Virus record (IMG/VR): IMGVR_UViG_3300049432_000212
Coordinates: 1 to 42,978 of that record
Direction: 5' to 3' (one strand)
Source: a virus
Length of the DNA: 42,978 nt
Below the pieces are notes generated by a model. That model saw only the letters and a list, made by a program, of their open reading frames with translations, had not been told where the DNA came from and did no database searches. Both the position numbers and the translations under genes were made by a program. Shown here one piece after another: positions 5,602 through 15,000 of the stretch (positions are counted from its first letter, which is position 1; every line of letters begins with the position of its first letter).

Positions 5602-8243
5602 GGTACGGCTTCGCCATCCTCGCCGATTCTGGCTCCGAGCCACTGGACTATCTCGACTTCGTCAAAGCGAAGGCGGTGCGGGCGCCGGAGCTCGGGCTGC
5701 CCGTCGCGATCGGCGACGTTCATCCGCTGCTGCACCGGCATCAGCCGGTCCTGGTGAAATGGCTGGTCGAGGGCGGCCGGCGCGCGCTGTTCGCCAATTT
5801 CGGGCTCGGCAAGACGATGATCCAGCTCGAGGCGATGCGCCTCCTCGCCGAACAGATCGAGCGGGGCGAAGCGCGCTGGCCACTGTGCCTGATCGTCATC
5901 CCGCTCACCGTGGTCACCGAGTTCAAGACGGACGCGGCCAAGCTCGGCCTGGCCGTACTCTTCGTGCGCACGACGCGCGAGATCCTCGACGCGCAGGCGG
6001 CCGGCTTCCGCGGGCTCTACCTGACCAATTACGAATCGGTCCGCGAGGGCAAGATCGACACCTCGATCCTGACAGCGGTGTCGCTCGACGAGGCATCGTG
6101 CCTGCGCGGGTTTGGCGGGACCAAGACCTTCCGCGAGTTCATGAAGCTGTTCGACGGCGTCCGGTTCAAGTTCGTCGCCACCGCCACGCCCTCGCCCAAC
6201 GAATATATCGAGCTGCTCGCCTACGCCGCCTTCCTCGAGGTGATGGACGTCGGCCAGGCCAAGACCCGCTTCTTCAAACGCAACAGCGAGAAGGCCGACG
6301 CGCTCACCATCCACCCGCACAAGGAGGCGGAGTTCTGGCTCTGGGTCAATACCTGGGCGGCCTTCATCCAGCGGCCGAGCGATCTCGGCTTCTCCGACGA
6401 GGGCTACGACCTGCCCCCGCTCGACGTCCGCTGGCACGAGGTGCCATCGGACCACGTCAAGGCCGGCGAGGAGGCGGACGGCCAGCGCCGCCTGCTCAAG
6501 CCCGCCGCGATCGGCCTGGTCGACGCGGCGCGGGAGAAGCGCGACAGCCTGCCCGCCCGGATCGCCAAGCTGATCGAGCTGCGCGGCGAGGATCCCGGGG
6601 CGCATCGGCTGCTCTGGCACGACCTCGAGGACGAGCGCCGCGCGATCGAGGCGGCCTGCCCGAACGCGGTCAGCATCTACGGGGCCCAGGACCTCGGCGA
6701 CCGAGAGCAGGCGATCATCCGCTTCTCGGACGGCGAGATACAGGAGCTGGCGGCCAAGCCGATCCTCGCCGGGTCCGGCTGCAATTTCCAGCGCCACTGC
6801 GCCTGGGCGATCTTCCTCGGCATCGGGTTCAAGTTCAACGACTTCATCCAGGCGATCCACCGCATCCAGCGATTCCTGCAGACGAAGCCGGTGCGAATCG
6901 ACCTGATCTTCACCGAAGCGGAGCGCAGCGTGCGCGCCAGCCTCGAAGGCAAATGGAAGCGGCACGAAGAAATGTGCCGGCGGATGAGCGAGATCATCCG
7001 CGAGTATGGGCTTGGCCTCGCCGGCGCCGACGATCAGCTCGGCCGGTCGATCGGCGTCGAGCGGCGCGAGGCGACGTCGGCGGCATCGATCATCGGCAAG
7101 CCGGCGTGGCGCGTCATCAACCAGGACACGGTGATCGAGACCGCCCAACTCGCCGAGAACAGCCTCGACCTGATCGTCACGTCGGAGCCCTTCTCTACCC
7201 AATATGAATATACGCCGAGCTATAACGACTTCGGCCACACCGACAATGACGCCCATTACTTCGCGCAGATGGATTATCTGCTGCCGGAACTGGTGCGCGC
7301 GCTGAAGCCGGGCCGTATGATGTGCTTCCACGTCAAGGATCGCATCCGGCCCGGCGGTCTTGACGGGGTCAGCTTCCAGAGCGTCTCGCCCTTCCATGCC
7401 GAATGCATCGCGCATCGGCGCCGGCACGGCCTGTTCTACATGGGAATGATCACGGTCGTGACCGACGTGGTGCGTGAGAACAACGCCACCTATCGGTTAG
7501 GCTGGTCGATGCAGTGCGACGACGGCAGTCGAATGAGCGTCGGCATGCCCGAATATGTGCTGCTTTTCCGCAAGCCACCAACCGACACCAGCGATGGCTA
7601 TGCCGACGAACCGGTGAAGAAGAGCAAGGCCGACTATAGCCGCGCGCGCTGGCAACTCGATGCTCACGCGCTCTGGAAGTCGCGCGGCGACCGGCTGCTC
7701 GAGCCGGAGGAGTTGCTCGGGCTGGACACCAAGACGGTCTATCGCATGTTCCGCGGCTTCTCGGCCGAGAGCGTCTACGATTACGATCGGCACGTCGCGA
7801 TCGCCAAGGCGCTCGACGACGCCAACCAGTTGCCGACGCACTTCATGACGCTACCGCCGGTGTCCCGGCATCCCGACGTCTGGTCGGACGTGACCCGGAT
7901 GCGCACGCTAAACGGGGTGCAGGTCGCCAAGGGCCGAGAGCGACACCTCTGCCCGCTACAGTTCGATATCGTCGATCGCCTGATCACCCGATTCTCCAAC
8001 CCCGGCGAGCTGGTCTACGATCCCTTCGGCGGGCTGATGACGGTGCCGTTGCGCGCCGTTCGGCTCGGCCGGCGCGGGGTCGGGGTCGAGCTCAACCCCT
8101 CTTACTTCGACGACGGCGTGACGATCCTGCGCGAGGCCGATCAAGCCCGCCAGTCCCTCACCCTGTTCGACCTGCTTGTGGCGGAGGAAGCCGCGGACCC
8201 TGGTGACGAGGACGTGCCGGAAGAACTGGAGGCGGCGGAATGA
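5598..8243 (+). CDS. Phage helicase-DNA methyltransferase fusion protein
   Basis: From a GTG at 5598 (GTGA overlap) this is 881 residues. The N-terminal half is an SF2/SNF2-like ATPase: GLGKT (69-73), DEAS (164-167), ATATPSPN (about 194-201) and QAIHRIQR (418-425). The C-terminal half is a beta-class amino-methyltransferase: a motif-IV-like TSEPFS (528-533), then a target region, and the cofactor motif DPFGG (808-812) followed by VGVELNPSYF. The expected catalytic D/N/S-P-P-Y/F is replaced by S-E-P-F. Such fusions are known in phages and probably protect phage DNA from host restriction. Whether this copy still methylates cannot be told from sequence. Confidence 0.85.
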   Translation: MRYGFAILADSGSEPLDYLDFVKAKAVRAPELGLPVAIGDVHPLLHRHQPVLVKWLVEGGRRALFANFGLGKTMIQLEAMRLLAEQIERGEARWPLCLIVIPLTVVTEFKTDAAKLGLAVLFVRTTREILDAQAAGFRGLYLTNYESVREGKIDTSILTAVSLDEASCLRGFGGTKTFREFMKLFDGVRFKFVATATPSPNEYIELLAYAAFLEVMDVGQAKTRFFKRNSEKADALTIHPHKEAEFWLWVNTWAAFIQRPSDLGFSDEGYDLPPLDVRWHEVPSDHVKAGEEADGQRRLLKPAAIGLVDAAREKRDSLPARIAKLIELRGEDPGAHRLLWHDLEDERRAIEAACPNAVSIYGAQDLGDREQAIIRFSDGEIQELAAKPILAGSGCNFQRHCAWAIFLGIGFKFNDFIQAIHRIQRFLQTKPVRIDLIFTEAERSVRASLEGKWKRHEEMCRRMSEIIREYGLGLAGADDQLGRSIGVERREATSAASIIGKPAWRVINQDTVIETAQLAENSLDLIVTSEPFSTQYEYTPSYNDFGHTDNDAHYFAQMDYLLPELVRALKPGRMMCFHVKDRIRPGGLDGVSFQSVSPFHAECIAHRRRHGLFYMGMITVVTDVVRENNATYRLGWSMQCDDGSRMSVGMPEYVLLFRKPPTDTSDGYADEPVKKSKADYSRARWQLDAHALWKSRGDRLLEPEELLGLDTKTVYRMFRGFSAESVYDYDRHVAIAKALDDANQLPTHFMTLPPVSRHPDVWSDVTRMRTLNGVQVAKGRERHLCPLQFDIVDRLITRFSNPGELVYDPFGGLMTVPLRAVRLGRRGVGVELNPSYFDDGVTILREADQARQSLTLFDLLVAEEAADPGDEDVPEELEAAE

Positions 8244-8503
8244 GCTTCACCGGCGATATCGACGCCCTGATCGCGGTCGCGGACCGCGAGGCGGAGCGGC
8301 ATCGGGGACTGGGAACCCCGTTCGGCGACGGCTACCGGCGCGCGGCTCTGCTCATCGCCGAACAGCAGCGCCCGCTGGCCGAGCGCCTGGGCGATGCGAT
8401 GCGCCTCGCCGAGGCCGAGCTGGTCGCGCAGGTGCAGGGCGATGGCTCGCCCGATTCCGCCCGGGCCATCCTCAAATCGATACGCGAGGGACAGCGCCCG
8501 TGA
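8240..8503 (+). CDS. Hypothetical early protein, 87 aa
   Basis: An 87-residue, mostly helical, charged protein (it begins MSFTGDIDALIAVADREAER) that overlaps the methylase stop as ATGA. No Cys or membrane segment and no recognised family. It may assist the large protein upstream, but only position suggests this. Confidence 0.65.
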   Translation: MSFTGDIDALIAVADREAERHRGLGTPFGDGYRRAALLIAEQQRPLAERLGDAMRLAEAELVAQVQGDGSPDSARAILKSIREGQRP

Positions 8504-8775
8504 CCCGCCGCTACCGCCAGCCCCGCGAGCTGAAGGGTTGCCTCGTCAAGGGGTGCTTCTCGATAATCGATCCGTGGAAGGTGCTGTGCGATGAGCATTT
8601 CCGTGCGTTGCCTTGGGCGACGCGCAACGCGATCCGTGCAGCGCGGGAGGCGCAGGCGCCGCACATTGTCTCGAAGCTGATGAGCGACGGCGCGGCTGCT
8701 CTGGCTGCGCGGGCCGGTGATCGGGCCGTCGCCGCGGCCGCGCGGACCGCCCGGATGATGGGGGAGCGGGAATGA
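8500..8775 (+). CDS. Small Cys-containing early protein, 91 aa
   Basis: It starts at GTG 8500 in a GTGA overlap, giving 91 residues. The N-terminal 40 residues contain GCLVKGC and LCDEHF, a possible zinc site (two Cys, then Cys and His). A basic alanine-rich helix follows (AARAGDRAVAAAARTARMMG). A small zinc-finger DNA-binding protein is plausible; no family is named. Confidence 0.6.
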   Translation: MTRRYRQPRELKGCLVKGCFSIIDPWKVLCDEHFRALPWATRNAIRAAREAQAPHIVSKLMSDGAAALAARAGDRAVAAAARTARMMGERE

Positions 8776-9152
8776 GCAGGATTCTCTGCCGAAGGTTAGC
8801 ACGAAGTCTCAACGCGCAAATGCTCGCCAATCTGTACGCGAACGACGACAAGCCAGGCTGGCGCCAAGACGATCCGCGCGTGCTCGTCAGGCGGCTCGAG
8901 GAAGAGGTCGGCGAGTTGCGCCTGGCCGTCATGAAGGCCGCGGCGATCGAAGAGTTCGCCGACCCACGGGGCCGCTGGTCCAAGCAGGGCCCGGACGGGG
9001 AGCGGGTGACTTTCCGGCGCGGCGCGGTAACCTCAATCGACCCCGATCTCTTAAGCCAAATCCGCAGCGAGGCCGCTGACGTCGCCAACTTCGCGGCGAT
9101 GGTGGTCGATCGTTGCGAGTTGCTGGCGGCGGAGCATCAGCACTATGGCTGA
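8772..9152 (+). CDS. MazG-like NTP pyrophosphohydrolase-related protein
   Basis: This 126-residue protein has the two metal-binding patches of all-alpha NTP pyrophosphohydrolases: RRLEEEVGELRLAV (E44/E45, E48) and SEAADVANFAAMV (E100, D103), an E-x-x-E ... E-x-x-D layout. The segment between them is longer than in many MazG proteins. Enzymes of this fold hydrolyse (d)NTPs or alarmones; phage versions are thought to tune nucleotide pools or (p)ppGpp. Overlaps at both ends tie it to the operon. Activity is inferred from motif only. Confidence 0.6.
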   Translation: MSRILCRRLARSLNAQMLANLYANDDKPGWRQDDPRVLVRRLEEEVGELRLAVMKAAAIEEFADPRGRWSKQGPDGERVTFRRGAVTSIDPDLLSQIRSEAADVANFAAMVVDRCELLAAEHQHYG

Positions 9153-9708
9153 GCTTGATCTGTTTGGGCGAGAGACGATGCACCGCTCCGCCCGGTTCGT
9201 GGCCAACGGACGGATCGAGCTGCGCCGCCGCTGGGGCGCGGGTCCGATCGCGTGCATGATCGGGTGCAACCCTTCGGATGCCGGCGCAGATCGCGACGAT
9301 CCGACGAGCCATTGGTGGATCAACTGGTGCCAGGTGTTCGGCTTTGGTGGCTATGTGGGCGTGAATCTATACCCCTTCATCACTTCCTCGCCGCACGAGT
9401 GCCGGGAGATCGCCACCTCTGCCTTCGCCGGCGACTGGGGCGCCCGCGATCTCCTGGCATTTGTCAATCTCCCCGCCGTTGTGAAGGCCGCCAAGGAGGC
9501 CGACCAGGTCTTCGCCTGCTGGGGCGCGATCGCTTGGGACCAAGACTGGATCGACCATGTCGTTGAGGAAATCCAGACGGGCGAGCCGCCCTATCCTGAT
9601 CTCTGGTGCTGGGGCTTCACCGCTAGCGGTGCGCCTAAGCATCCGATGGCAAGGGGCGCGCATCGAATCGCGCGAGATCAAAAGCCCTTGCTCTGGAGGG
9701 CCGCATGA
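9145..9708 (+). CDS. DUF1643 family protein
   Basis: This 187-residue protein carries the DUF1643 signature: IGCNPSDAGADRDDPTSHWW near residue 40, then GGYVGVNLYPF, and later VFACWGAIAW and a GAPKHPMA motif. The biochemical role of the family is not established; it is frequent in phages and some bacterial islands. It overlaps the MazG-like gene by 8 bases and the ASCH gene by 4. Confidence 0.85.
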   Translation: MAELDLFGRETMHRSARFVANGRIELRRRWGAGPIACMIGCNPSDAGADRDDPTSHWWINWCQVFGFGGYVGVNLYPFITSSPHECREIATSAFAGDWGARDLLAFVNLPAVVKAAKEADQVFACWGAIAWDQDWIDHVVEEIQTGEPPYPDLWCWGFTASGAPKHPMARGAHRIARDQKPLLWRAA

Positions 9709-10178
9709 AGGCGATCTCGCTCTGGCAGCCCTGGGCATCGGCGATGGCGCTTGGCCTCAAGCGGATTGAGACCCGCCATTGGTCGACCAGGTATCGCGGT
9801 CTGATCGCGATCCACGCGGCGAAGCGCTGGACCGCGGACGAGCGGGATTTCCACGCGCTCGAGCAAGAGGCGGGGCGGATGCCGGCAGAGCTGCCGCTCG
9901 GCGCGATCGTCGCCACTGCGCGCCTGGTCGACGTCAAGCGGACCGAGCAGCTGGTCGACCACATTTCCGACGGCGAGCATTGCTGGGGCAATTACGGTCC
10001 GGAGCGGTATGGATGGCTGTTCGAGGAGATCGTGGCGCTGCCGGTCCCGATCCTCTTCAAAGGGGCACAAGGCCTGTTCGACGTGCCCGACGCGGTGTTG
10101 CGGGGAGAAGTCTCACCTGAGCCGCCACCGCCCGCGTCACCCGATCCTCCACCGCCGCGCCAAGGGCTGTTGCTATGA
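9705..10178 (+). CDS. ASCH-domain protein
   Basis: This 157-residue protein begins MKAISLWQPWASAMALGLKR, followed by IETRHWSTRYRGLIAIHAAK, the typical start of ASCH (PUA-like) domains. GAIVATARLVDV and a C-terminal FKGAQGLFDV complete the fold. ASCH proteins bind RNA, and some hydrolyse modified nucleosides such as N4-acetylcytidine. The last 25 residues are a Pro-rich tail. Its placement beside DUF1643, MazG-like and PP-loop genes suggests nucleotide or RNA processing. Confidence 0.85.
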   Translation: MKAISLWQPWASAMALGLKRIETRHWSTRYRGLIAIHAAKRWTADERDFHALEQEAGRMPAELPLGAIVATARLVDVKRTEQLVDHISDGEHCWGNYGPERYGWLFEEIVALPVPILFKGAQGLFDVPDAVLRGEVSPEPPPPASPDPPPPRQGLLL

Positions 10179-10405
10179 GCCGTCGCGCGCCCGACACCAT
10201 CGAGCCCGGCCAGGCTATCCTCGTCGCCTGGGCGGGCGCTATCGATCACATGATCAAGGTGGTCGAGGCGGCCTTCCGGGAGGGGTTTTCGGCGGCGCAG
10301 TTAGGCACGGCCGACTGCGAGACCGCCTGGGAGGCCAGCTTGTCGAAGGTGTCGCGGGACGTCAACTTCCGGATTTCCGCCGCGGCCATGGACGCCGCGC
10401 TATGA
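10175..10405 (+). CDS. Hypothetical early protein, 76 aa
   Basis: A 76-residue helical protein between two ATGA overlaps. It contains AWAGAIDHMIKVVEAAFREG and no motif that I recognise. Probably a small phage accessory protein. Confidence 0.65.
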   Translation: MSRRAPDTIEPGQAILVAWAGAIDHMIKVVEAAFREGFSAAQLGTADCETAWEASLSKVSRDVNFRISAAAMDAAL

Positions 10406-10794
10406 GCCGGGACGATCCCCGCCGCGCCCACAATCAAGCCTGGCCCTGGACCACTCCTCTGGACGCGGAGCTCGTCCGCAGGGTCAAGGCGGGCGAGCGG
10501 CGCAAGACCATCGCGCATGAGATGGGCCGGCCGCTCTGGGCGGTCGGATATCGGATCGACCAGCTGCGGGAGTTGGGCCTCCTTGATTATCGCAACAGGC
10601 CGTGGAGCCCGGAGGAGACGACGAGATTGCTCGCCGCCCGCGACGCCGGCGCCCGCTGGACCGATCTTGCCCCGATCTTCAGGCGATCGCGCGCGGCGCT
10701 GCGCGAGCATGGCCTGAAGGCGCGGCGCGCCGTGCGCGAGGCCGCTGCCGCCGGCGATCTGGATCAATTCACATTGGAGCTGCGAGCTGCGTAA
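10402..10794 (+). CDS. Myb/SANT-like DNA-binding protein, 130 aa
   Basis: This 130-residue protein has two helix-turn-helix-like repeats. The first (WTTPLDAELVRRVKAGERRK, TIAHEMGRPLWAVGYRI) resembles a GcrA/SANT-type helix set; the second begins RPWSPEETTRLLAARDAG and continues WTDLAPIFRRSRAALREH, like a Myb/SANT repeat with conserved Trp. It is basic and likely binds DNA. In this position it may be a transcription factor or a replication or terminase-linked DNA binder. It shares one base with the next start (TAATG). Confidence 0.65.
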   Translation: MSRDDPRRAHNQAWPWTTPLDAELVRRVKAGERRKTIAHEMGRPLWAVGYRIDQLRELGLLDYRNRPWSPEETTRLLAARDAGARWTDLAPIFRRSRAALREHGLKARRAVREAAAAGDLDQFTLELRAA

Positions 10795-12002
10795 TGGGGC
10801 GCCCAGTCGACAATCTCTTCTCCCGTGGCGTACGCATGGTCCACGAGGAGGCGGTGGAGCTGACGCTCCAGTCGCTGCGCGCCTATTGGCCGCACCATGA
10901 CCATGTCGCCGTCGCCTGGTCTGGCGGCAAGGACAGCACGGCCACCCTCACCCTCCTTATCCACCTGATCGACGTCGGCGAGCTCGCCCAGCCCGAGCGG
11001 CTGTATGTCTTCTACGCGGACACACGCCAAGAGTTGCCGCCGCTGCAGGTGGCCGCCGAAGGTATCATGGAGAAGCTGCGCGAGCGGAACTGGATCGAGG
11101 TTAGGGTCGTGCGGGCGGCCCTCGACAAGCGATTCATGGTCTACATTCTCGGGCGGGGCGTGCCGCCCCCTAATAACAACACGCTCCGCTGGTGCACCCG
11201 GCAGATCAAGGTCGAGCCGATGGCCGCCGCGCTCGAGGAAGCGATCGCGGGGCTTCCCGGCACGGCGCTGATGATCACCGGCGTCCGTGAGGGCGAGAGC
11301 GCGGTGCGCGACGGGCGGATCAAGATGTCATGCTCGAAGGACGGGGCCGAGTGCGGCCAGGGTTGGTATCAGCAGGTCTTGCCCGAGGCGAAGGGCATCA
11401 GGGGCCGGCTCGCGACGCTGGCGCCGATCCTCCACTGGCGGGTGTGCATCGTCTGGGACTGGCTGCGCTTCTATGCCGCCCAGCCCGAGTTTGGCGGTTG
11501 GCCGACCCGGATCCTGGCGGACGCCTATGGCGGCGACGAGGCCGAGGAAATCAACGCGCGGACCGGCTGCATCGGCTGTCCGCTGGCGGCCAGGGACACA
11601 GCCCTAGAAACGGTAATCGCCATGCCCGCATGGGCACATCTGGCGCCCCTGATGGAGCTGAAGCCGATCTATCGCTGGATGCGCCTGCCGAAGCAGCGTT
11701 TGCGCAAATCGGGCGTCGAGAGGCTCAAGGACGGCTCTATCGCCAAGAACCCGCAGCGGATGGGGCCACTGACCCTGGAGGCGCGGTCGGAGGCGTTGGA
11801 GCGGATACTCGACATTCAGCGCCGTGCTGGCGTCGACCTGATCAATGACGAGGAAGAGGCGAGGATCCGCGAGCTGATCGCGGCGCGGACCTTTCCGGAC
11901 AAGTGGGAAGGTGACGAGCCGCGCGCCGACGCCTGGCTCGATGCGGTCTATGGTGACGGCTCGGTGCAGCCGATCCTCTATCGCGAGTTGGTCGGGTCGT
12001 GA
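10794..12002 (+). CDS. PP-loop PAPS-reductase/DndC-like protein
   Basis: This 402-residue protein has the ATP-pyrophosphatase PP-loop SGGKDST (43-49), then YVFYADTRQELPPL. LRWCTRQIK (C134), a pair of Cys at 180 and 187, and GCIGCPL (C259, C262) form a probable iron-sulfur site. This arrangement matches the PAPS reductase family in the branch that includes DndC of DNA phosphorothioation. No other dnd gene is present in the window, so full phosphorothioation is not expected from this cluster alone. Phages often carry such proteins with unknown substrates; nucleic-acid sulfur or modification chemistry is an inference. Confidence 0.8.
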   Translation: MGRPVDNLFSRGVRMVHEEAVELTLQSLRAYWPHHDHVAVAWSGGKDSTATLTLLIHLIDVGELAQPERLYVFYADTRQELPPLQVAAEGIMEKLRERNWIEVRVVRAALDKRFMVYILGRGVPPPNNNTLRWCTRQIKVEPMAAALEEAIAGLPGTALMITGVREGESAVRDGRIKMSCSKDGAECGQGWYQQVLPEAKGIRGRLATLAPILHWRVCIVWDWLRFYAAQPEFGGWPTRILADAYGGDEAEEINARTGCIGCPLAARDTALETVIAMPAWAHLAPLMELKPIYRWMRLPKQRLRKSGVERLKDGSIAKNPQRMGPLTLEARSEALERILDIQRRAGVDLINDEEEARIRELIAARTFPDKWEGDEPRADAWLDAVYGDGSVQPILYRELVGS

Positions 12003-15000
12003 GCCTCTCCCCACAATTCCTGGACGATCTGCGGGCGCGCACGACGCTGTCGGCGCTGATCGGCCGGTCGGTAAAGCTGACCAAGGGAGGCCGCGAAGTT
12101 AAGGGGCTCTGCCCGTTCCACAGCGAAAAAACGCCCAGCTTCACCGTCAATGACGAGAAGGCCTTCTACCACTGTTTTTCGTGCTCGGCCCATGGCGACG
12201 CGATTCGCTGGCTGACCGATCACGAAGGCCTGGCCTTCATGGATGCGGTGCGCCAACTGGCCGACGCGGCCGGAATCGCGGTGCCGGCGCGCTCGCCGGA
12301 GGCCGCGAGGCGCGAAGCCGACGTCGCCGGCACGGCCTCCGTGCTGGAGGCCGCGGCAGGATGGTATGCCGAGCGGCTCGCTGGCGAGCCCAAGATGCTG
12401 GCGGCGCTGGACGCGCGCGGCGTCGGCCAAGACGCGATCGCGCGGTTCGGGCTGGGCTTCGCGCCGCCCAAGGCCTCTGTGGCGGGTTGCGGGGTCGCGC
12501 CGGCGACGTTGGAAGCAGCCGGGCTGCTGATCCCCGACCAGGGGAGCGGATTGTGGCGGGATCGCTTCCGGGGCCGCTTCATGATCCCGATCCACGATGC
12601 CCGCGGGCGGCTGGCAGGCTTTGCGGGCCGATTGACGGGTGGAGACGATCGCGCGGCGGCCGCAAGTAAAGCGAATGCACCGCCAAAGTATCTGAACAGC
12701 CCTGAAAGTCCTCATTTCGCCAAGGGCGATCTGCTGTTCAACCTGCACCGCGCGGCGCCGGCGGCGCGGTGCGCGCGTCGGCTGATCCTCGTCGAGGGGC
12801 AGTTCGACGCGATCGCGATGGACGGCGCCGGGATCGGCGAGGTTGTGGCGCCGCAGGGCACTGCGCTGACCGATCGGCAGCTCGAGCGCACCTGGCGCGT
12901 CAACGAATGCCCGATCCTGCTGTTCGACGGTGACGACGCGGGGCGCAAGGCGGCGCTCAGGGCCTGCGAGCGGGCCATGGCGCATGTCGGGCCCGGCAGA
13001 TCGCTTCGCATCGCGTTGCTTCCCGACGGCGAGGATCCTGACAGCCTGATCCGCGCGGCTGGCTCAGCCGAGGCAGGCAGGGGCGCGATCGAGGGCGTGA
13101 TCGCGCAGGCGGCGCCGATGGCGCGCTGGTTGTGGGAGACGCTACGCGCCGCTGCCGACGTCGCCGCGCCCGAGGGCAAGGCGGCCTTGTGGTCTCGGCT
13201 GGCGGGCCTGGCACGCGCCGTCAAGGATGCGGAGACGCGCGCGCAATATCTTGCCGACTGGCGATCGCGCTTCGACGCCGCCTTTCCCCCGCCACCCCCG
13301 GGGTTGACCGAAGAAGAGATGCTTCCGGATGGAAGGGTCGCGGATTTCTCCGATCTTAAGGGGGTGGAGCGGGCGCGGCTGGAGAGCGTGGCCGGGGTGT
13401 GGCTGGGCCGCGCGCTGGAGCGGCTGCCCGACAGGCTGGCGCCGCTGTCGACGCGCGCGGCCGCGCAGGCGGCGGGGCGGTGGGCCTGGGAGCTTGGCCG
13501 ACGCGCAGGCGCTGACTTGGTCGAGGCCGGCGAGTGCGGGGACGCGCTCGACGAGATCGGGGTCACGCGCGGTGGGCTCGACGTCGAGCAGCTCCGCCGC
13601 TCCTTCTGGATCGGCTGCAGGCGCGCCGGGTCGATCGTCGAGGCAATGTTGCTCGATATGCGCTGCGCCCTCATTCACCGCACCGACAAGGGCAATAGCG
13701 AGCGATGGTTCCAGCGCTTCGGGCAGGATTATCTCTACACCACCGCCAAGGGCTGGCTGGGCTGGGACAAGCGGCGATATCGCCTGCTGAACCAGGAGAA
13801 AGACACGACGCCGGCGGACGTGCTGAAAAGCGTCTGTGCGATGATCGAGGCGATCCAGCGCGAGGCGGAGTTCGTGCGCGACAGCGGGTGGCCGGAGGAC
13901 GAAGAGATCGCGCCGGACCTGCTCGCCGAGCTCGAGCAGGATCCTCGCGCCGCCGGCGGGCTGGATCGGCTCGTGCGCGCCGGCAAGAAGGCGGAGCGGC
14001 TGTCGGTAAAGCTGGCGGCCTGGGCGCTCGCCTCCGAAGCGGCGGGGCGGATAAACTGCATCCCCGGCCTGGTGAAGCGCGACGTGACCGTCGAGCTGGG
14101 CGAATTCGACACCGATCCGATGCTGCTCAACTGCATGAACGGGACGCTACGCTTCCTGTGCGCCGACGATGACGGCCCGGCGCGGGCCGAGCTCAGGCCG
14201 CACGATCGCGCGGACCGGCTCACCAAGATCACCCCCTGCGATTACGATCAGAATGCAGCCGCTCCCCTGTTCCAGGGCGTGGTCAAATGGGCGCAGCCGG
14301 ACCGGGATCGCCGCCGCTATCTGCGCCAGTGGCTGGGCTACAACCTCACCGGCGACATGGGCGAGCAGATCTTCCACATCTGGTACGGCCCGCTCGCCGC
14401 CAACGGCAAGTCGACGATCGGCAATATCTGCCGCGAGGCGGCGGGCGATTATGGCGACATCACCAATGTCGAGACCTTCCTGGACGAGGGGCCGAAGAAG
14501 AAGGGCGACGCGGCGACGCCGGATCTCGTCCGCCTGCCCGGCGTTCGCTTCGTTACCGCCAGCGAACCGCCCAAGGGCGCCAAGGTGAACGAGCCGCTGA
14601 TCAACAGCGTCACCGGCGGCGATCCCATGCTGGCGCGCGACAATTTTCGCAGCTTCTTCCGCTTCAGCCCGATCTTCAAATTCACGCTCTGGTGCAACGA
14701 TCTTCCCGCCATCCCGCAGGGTACGGCTGGGATATGGCGGCGCGTCAAGGTCATCCCTTGGGAGCAGCATCTGGCGGAGGGCGAGCGCGACGGCGACCTG
14801 CCCGTGAAGCTTCGGGCCGAATATGCCGGCGTGCTGGCCTGGATGGTGCGCGGCACGATCGACTGGATGGAGCATGGCTTCGTCGAGCCGGAATCGGTTC
14901 AGCTGGCGTCCGCAGACTATAAGCAGGACAGCGACCCGCTCTCCAGCTTCCTCAGGCTGTGCACACAGGCCGACCCGCAAGGGCGCGTCCAATCTTCCCA

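Noticed and set aside
4115-7427. Long minus-strand frames opposite the DUF5131 and helicase-methylase genes
   Set aside because: Same GC effect; no ribosome sites or domains, and the plus strand has strong family motifs.
10794-12002. A complete DNA phosphorothioation (Dnd/Ssp) system
   Set aside because: Only the DndC-like member is visible; no DndA, B, D or E genes in the window.
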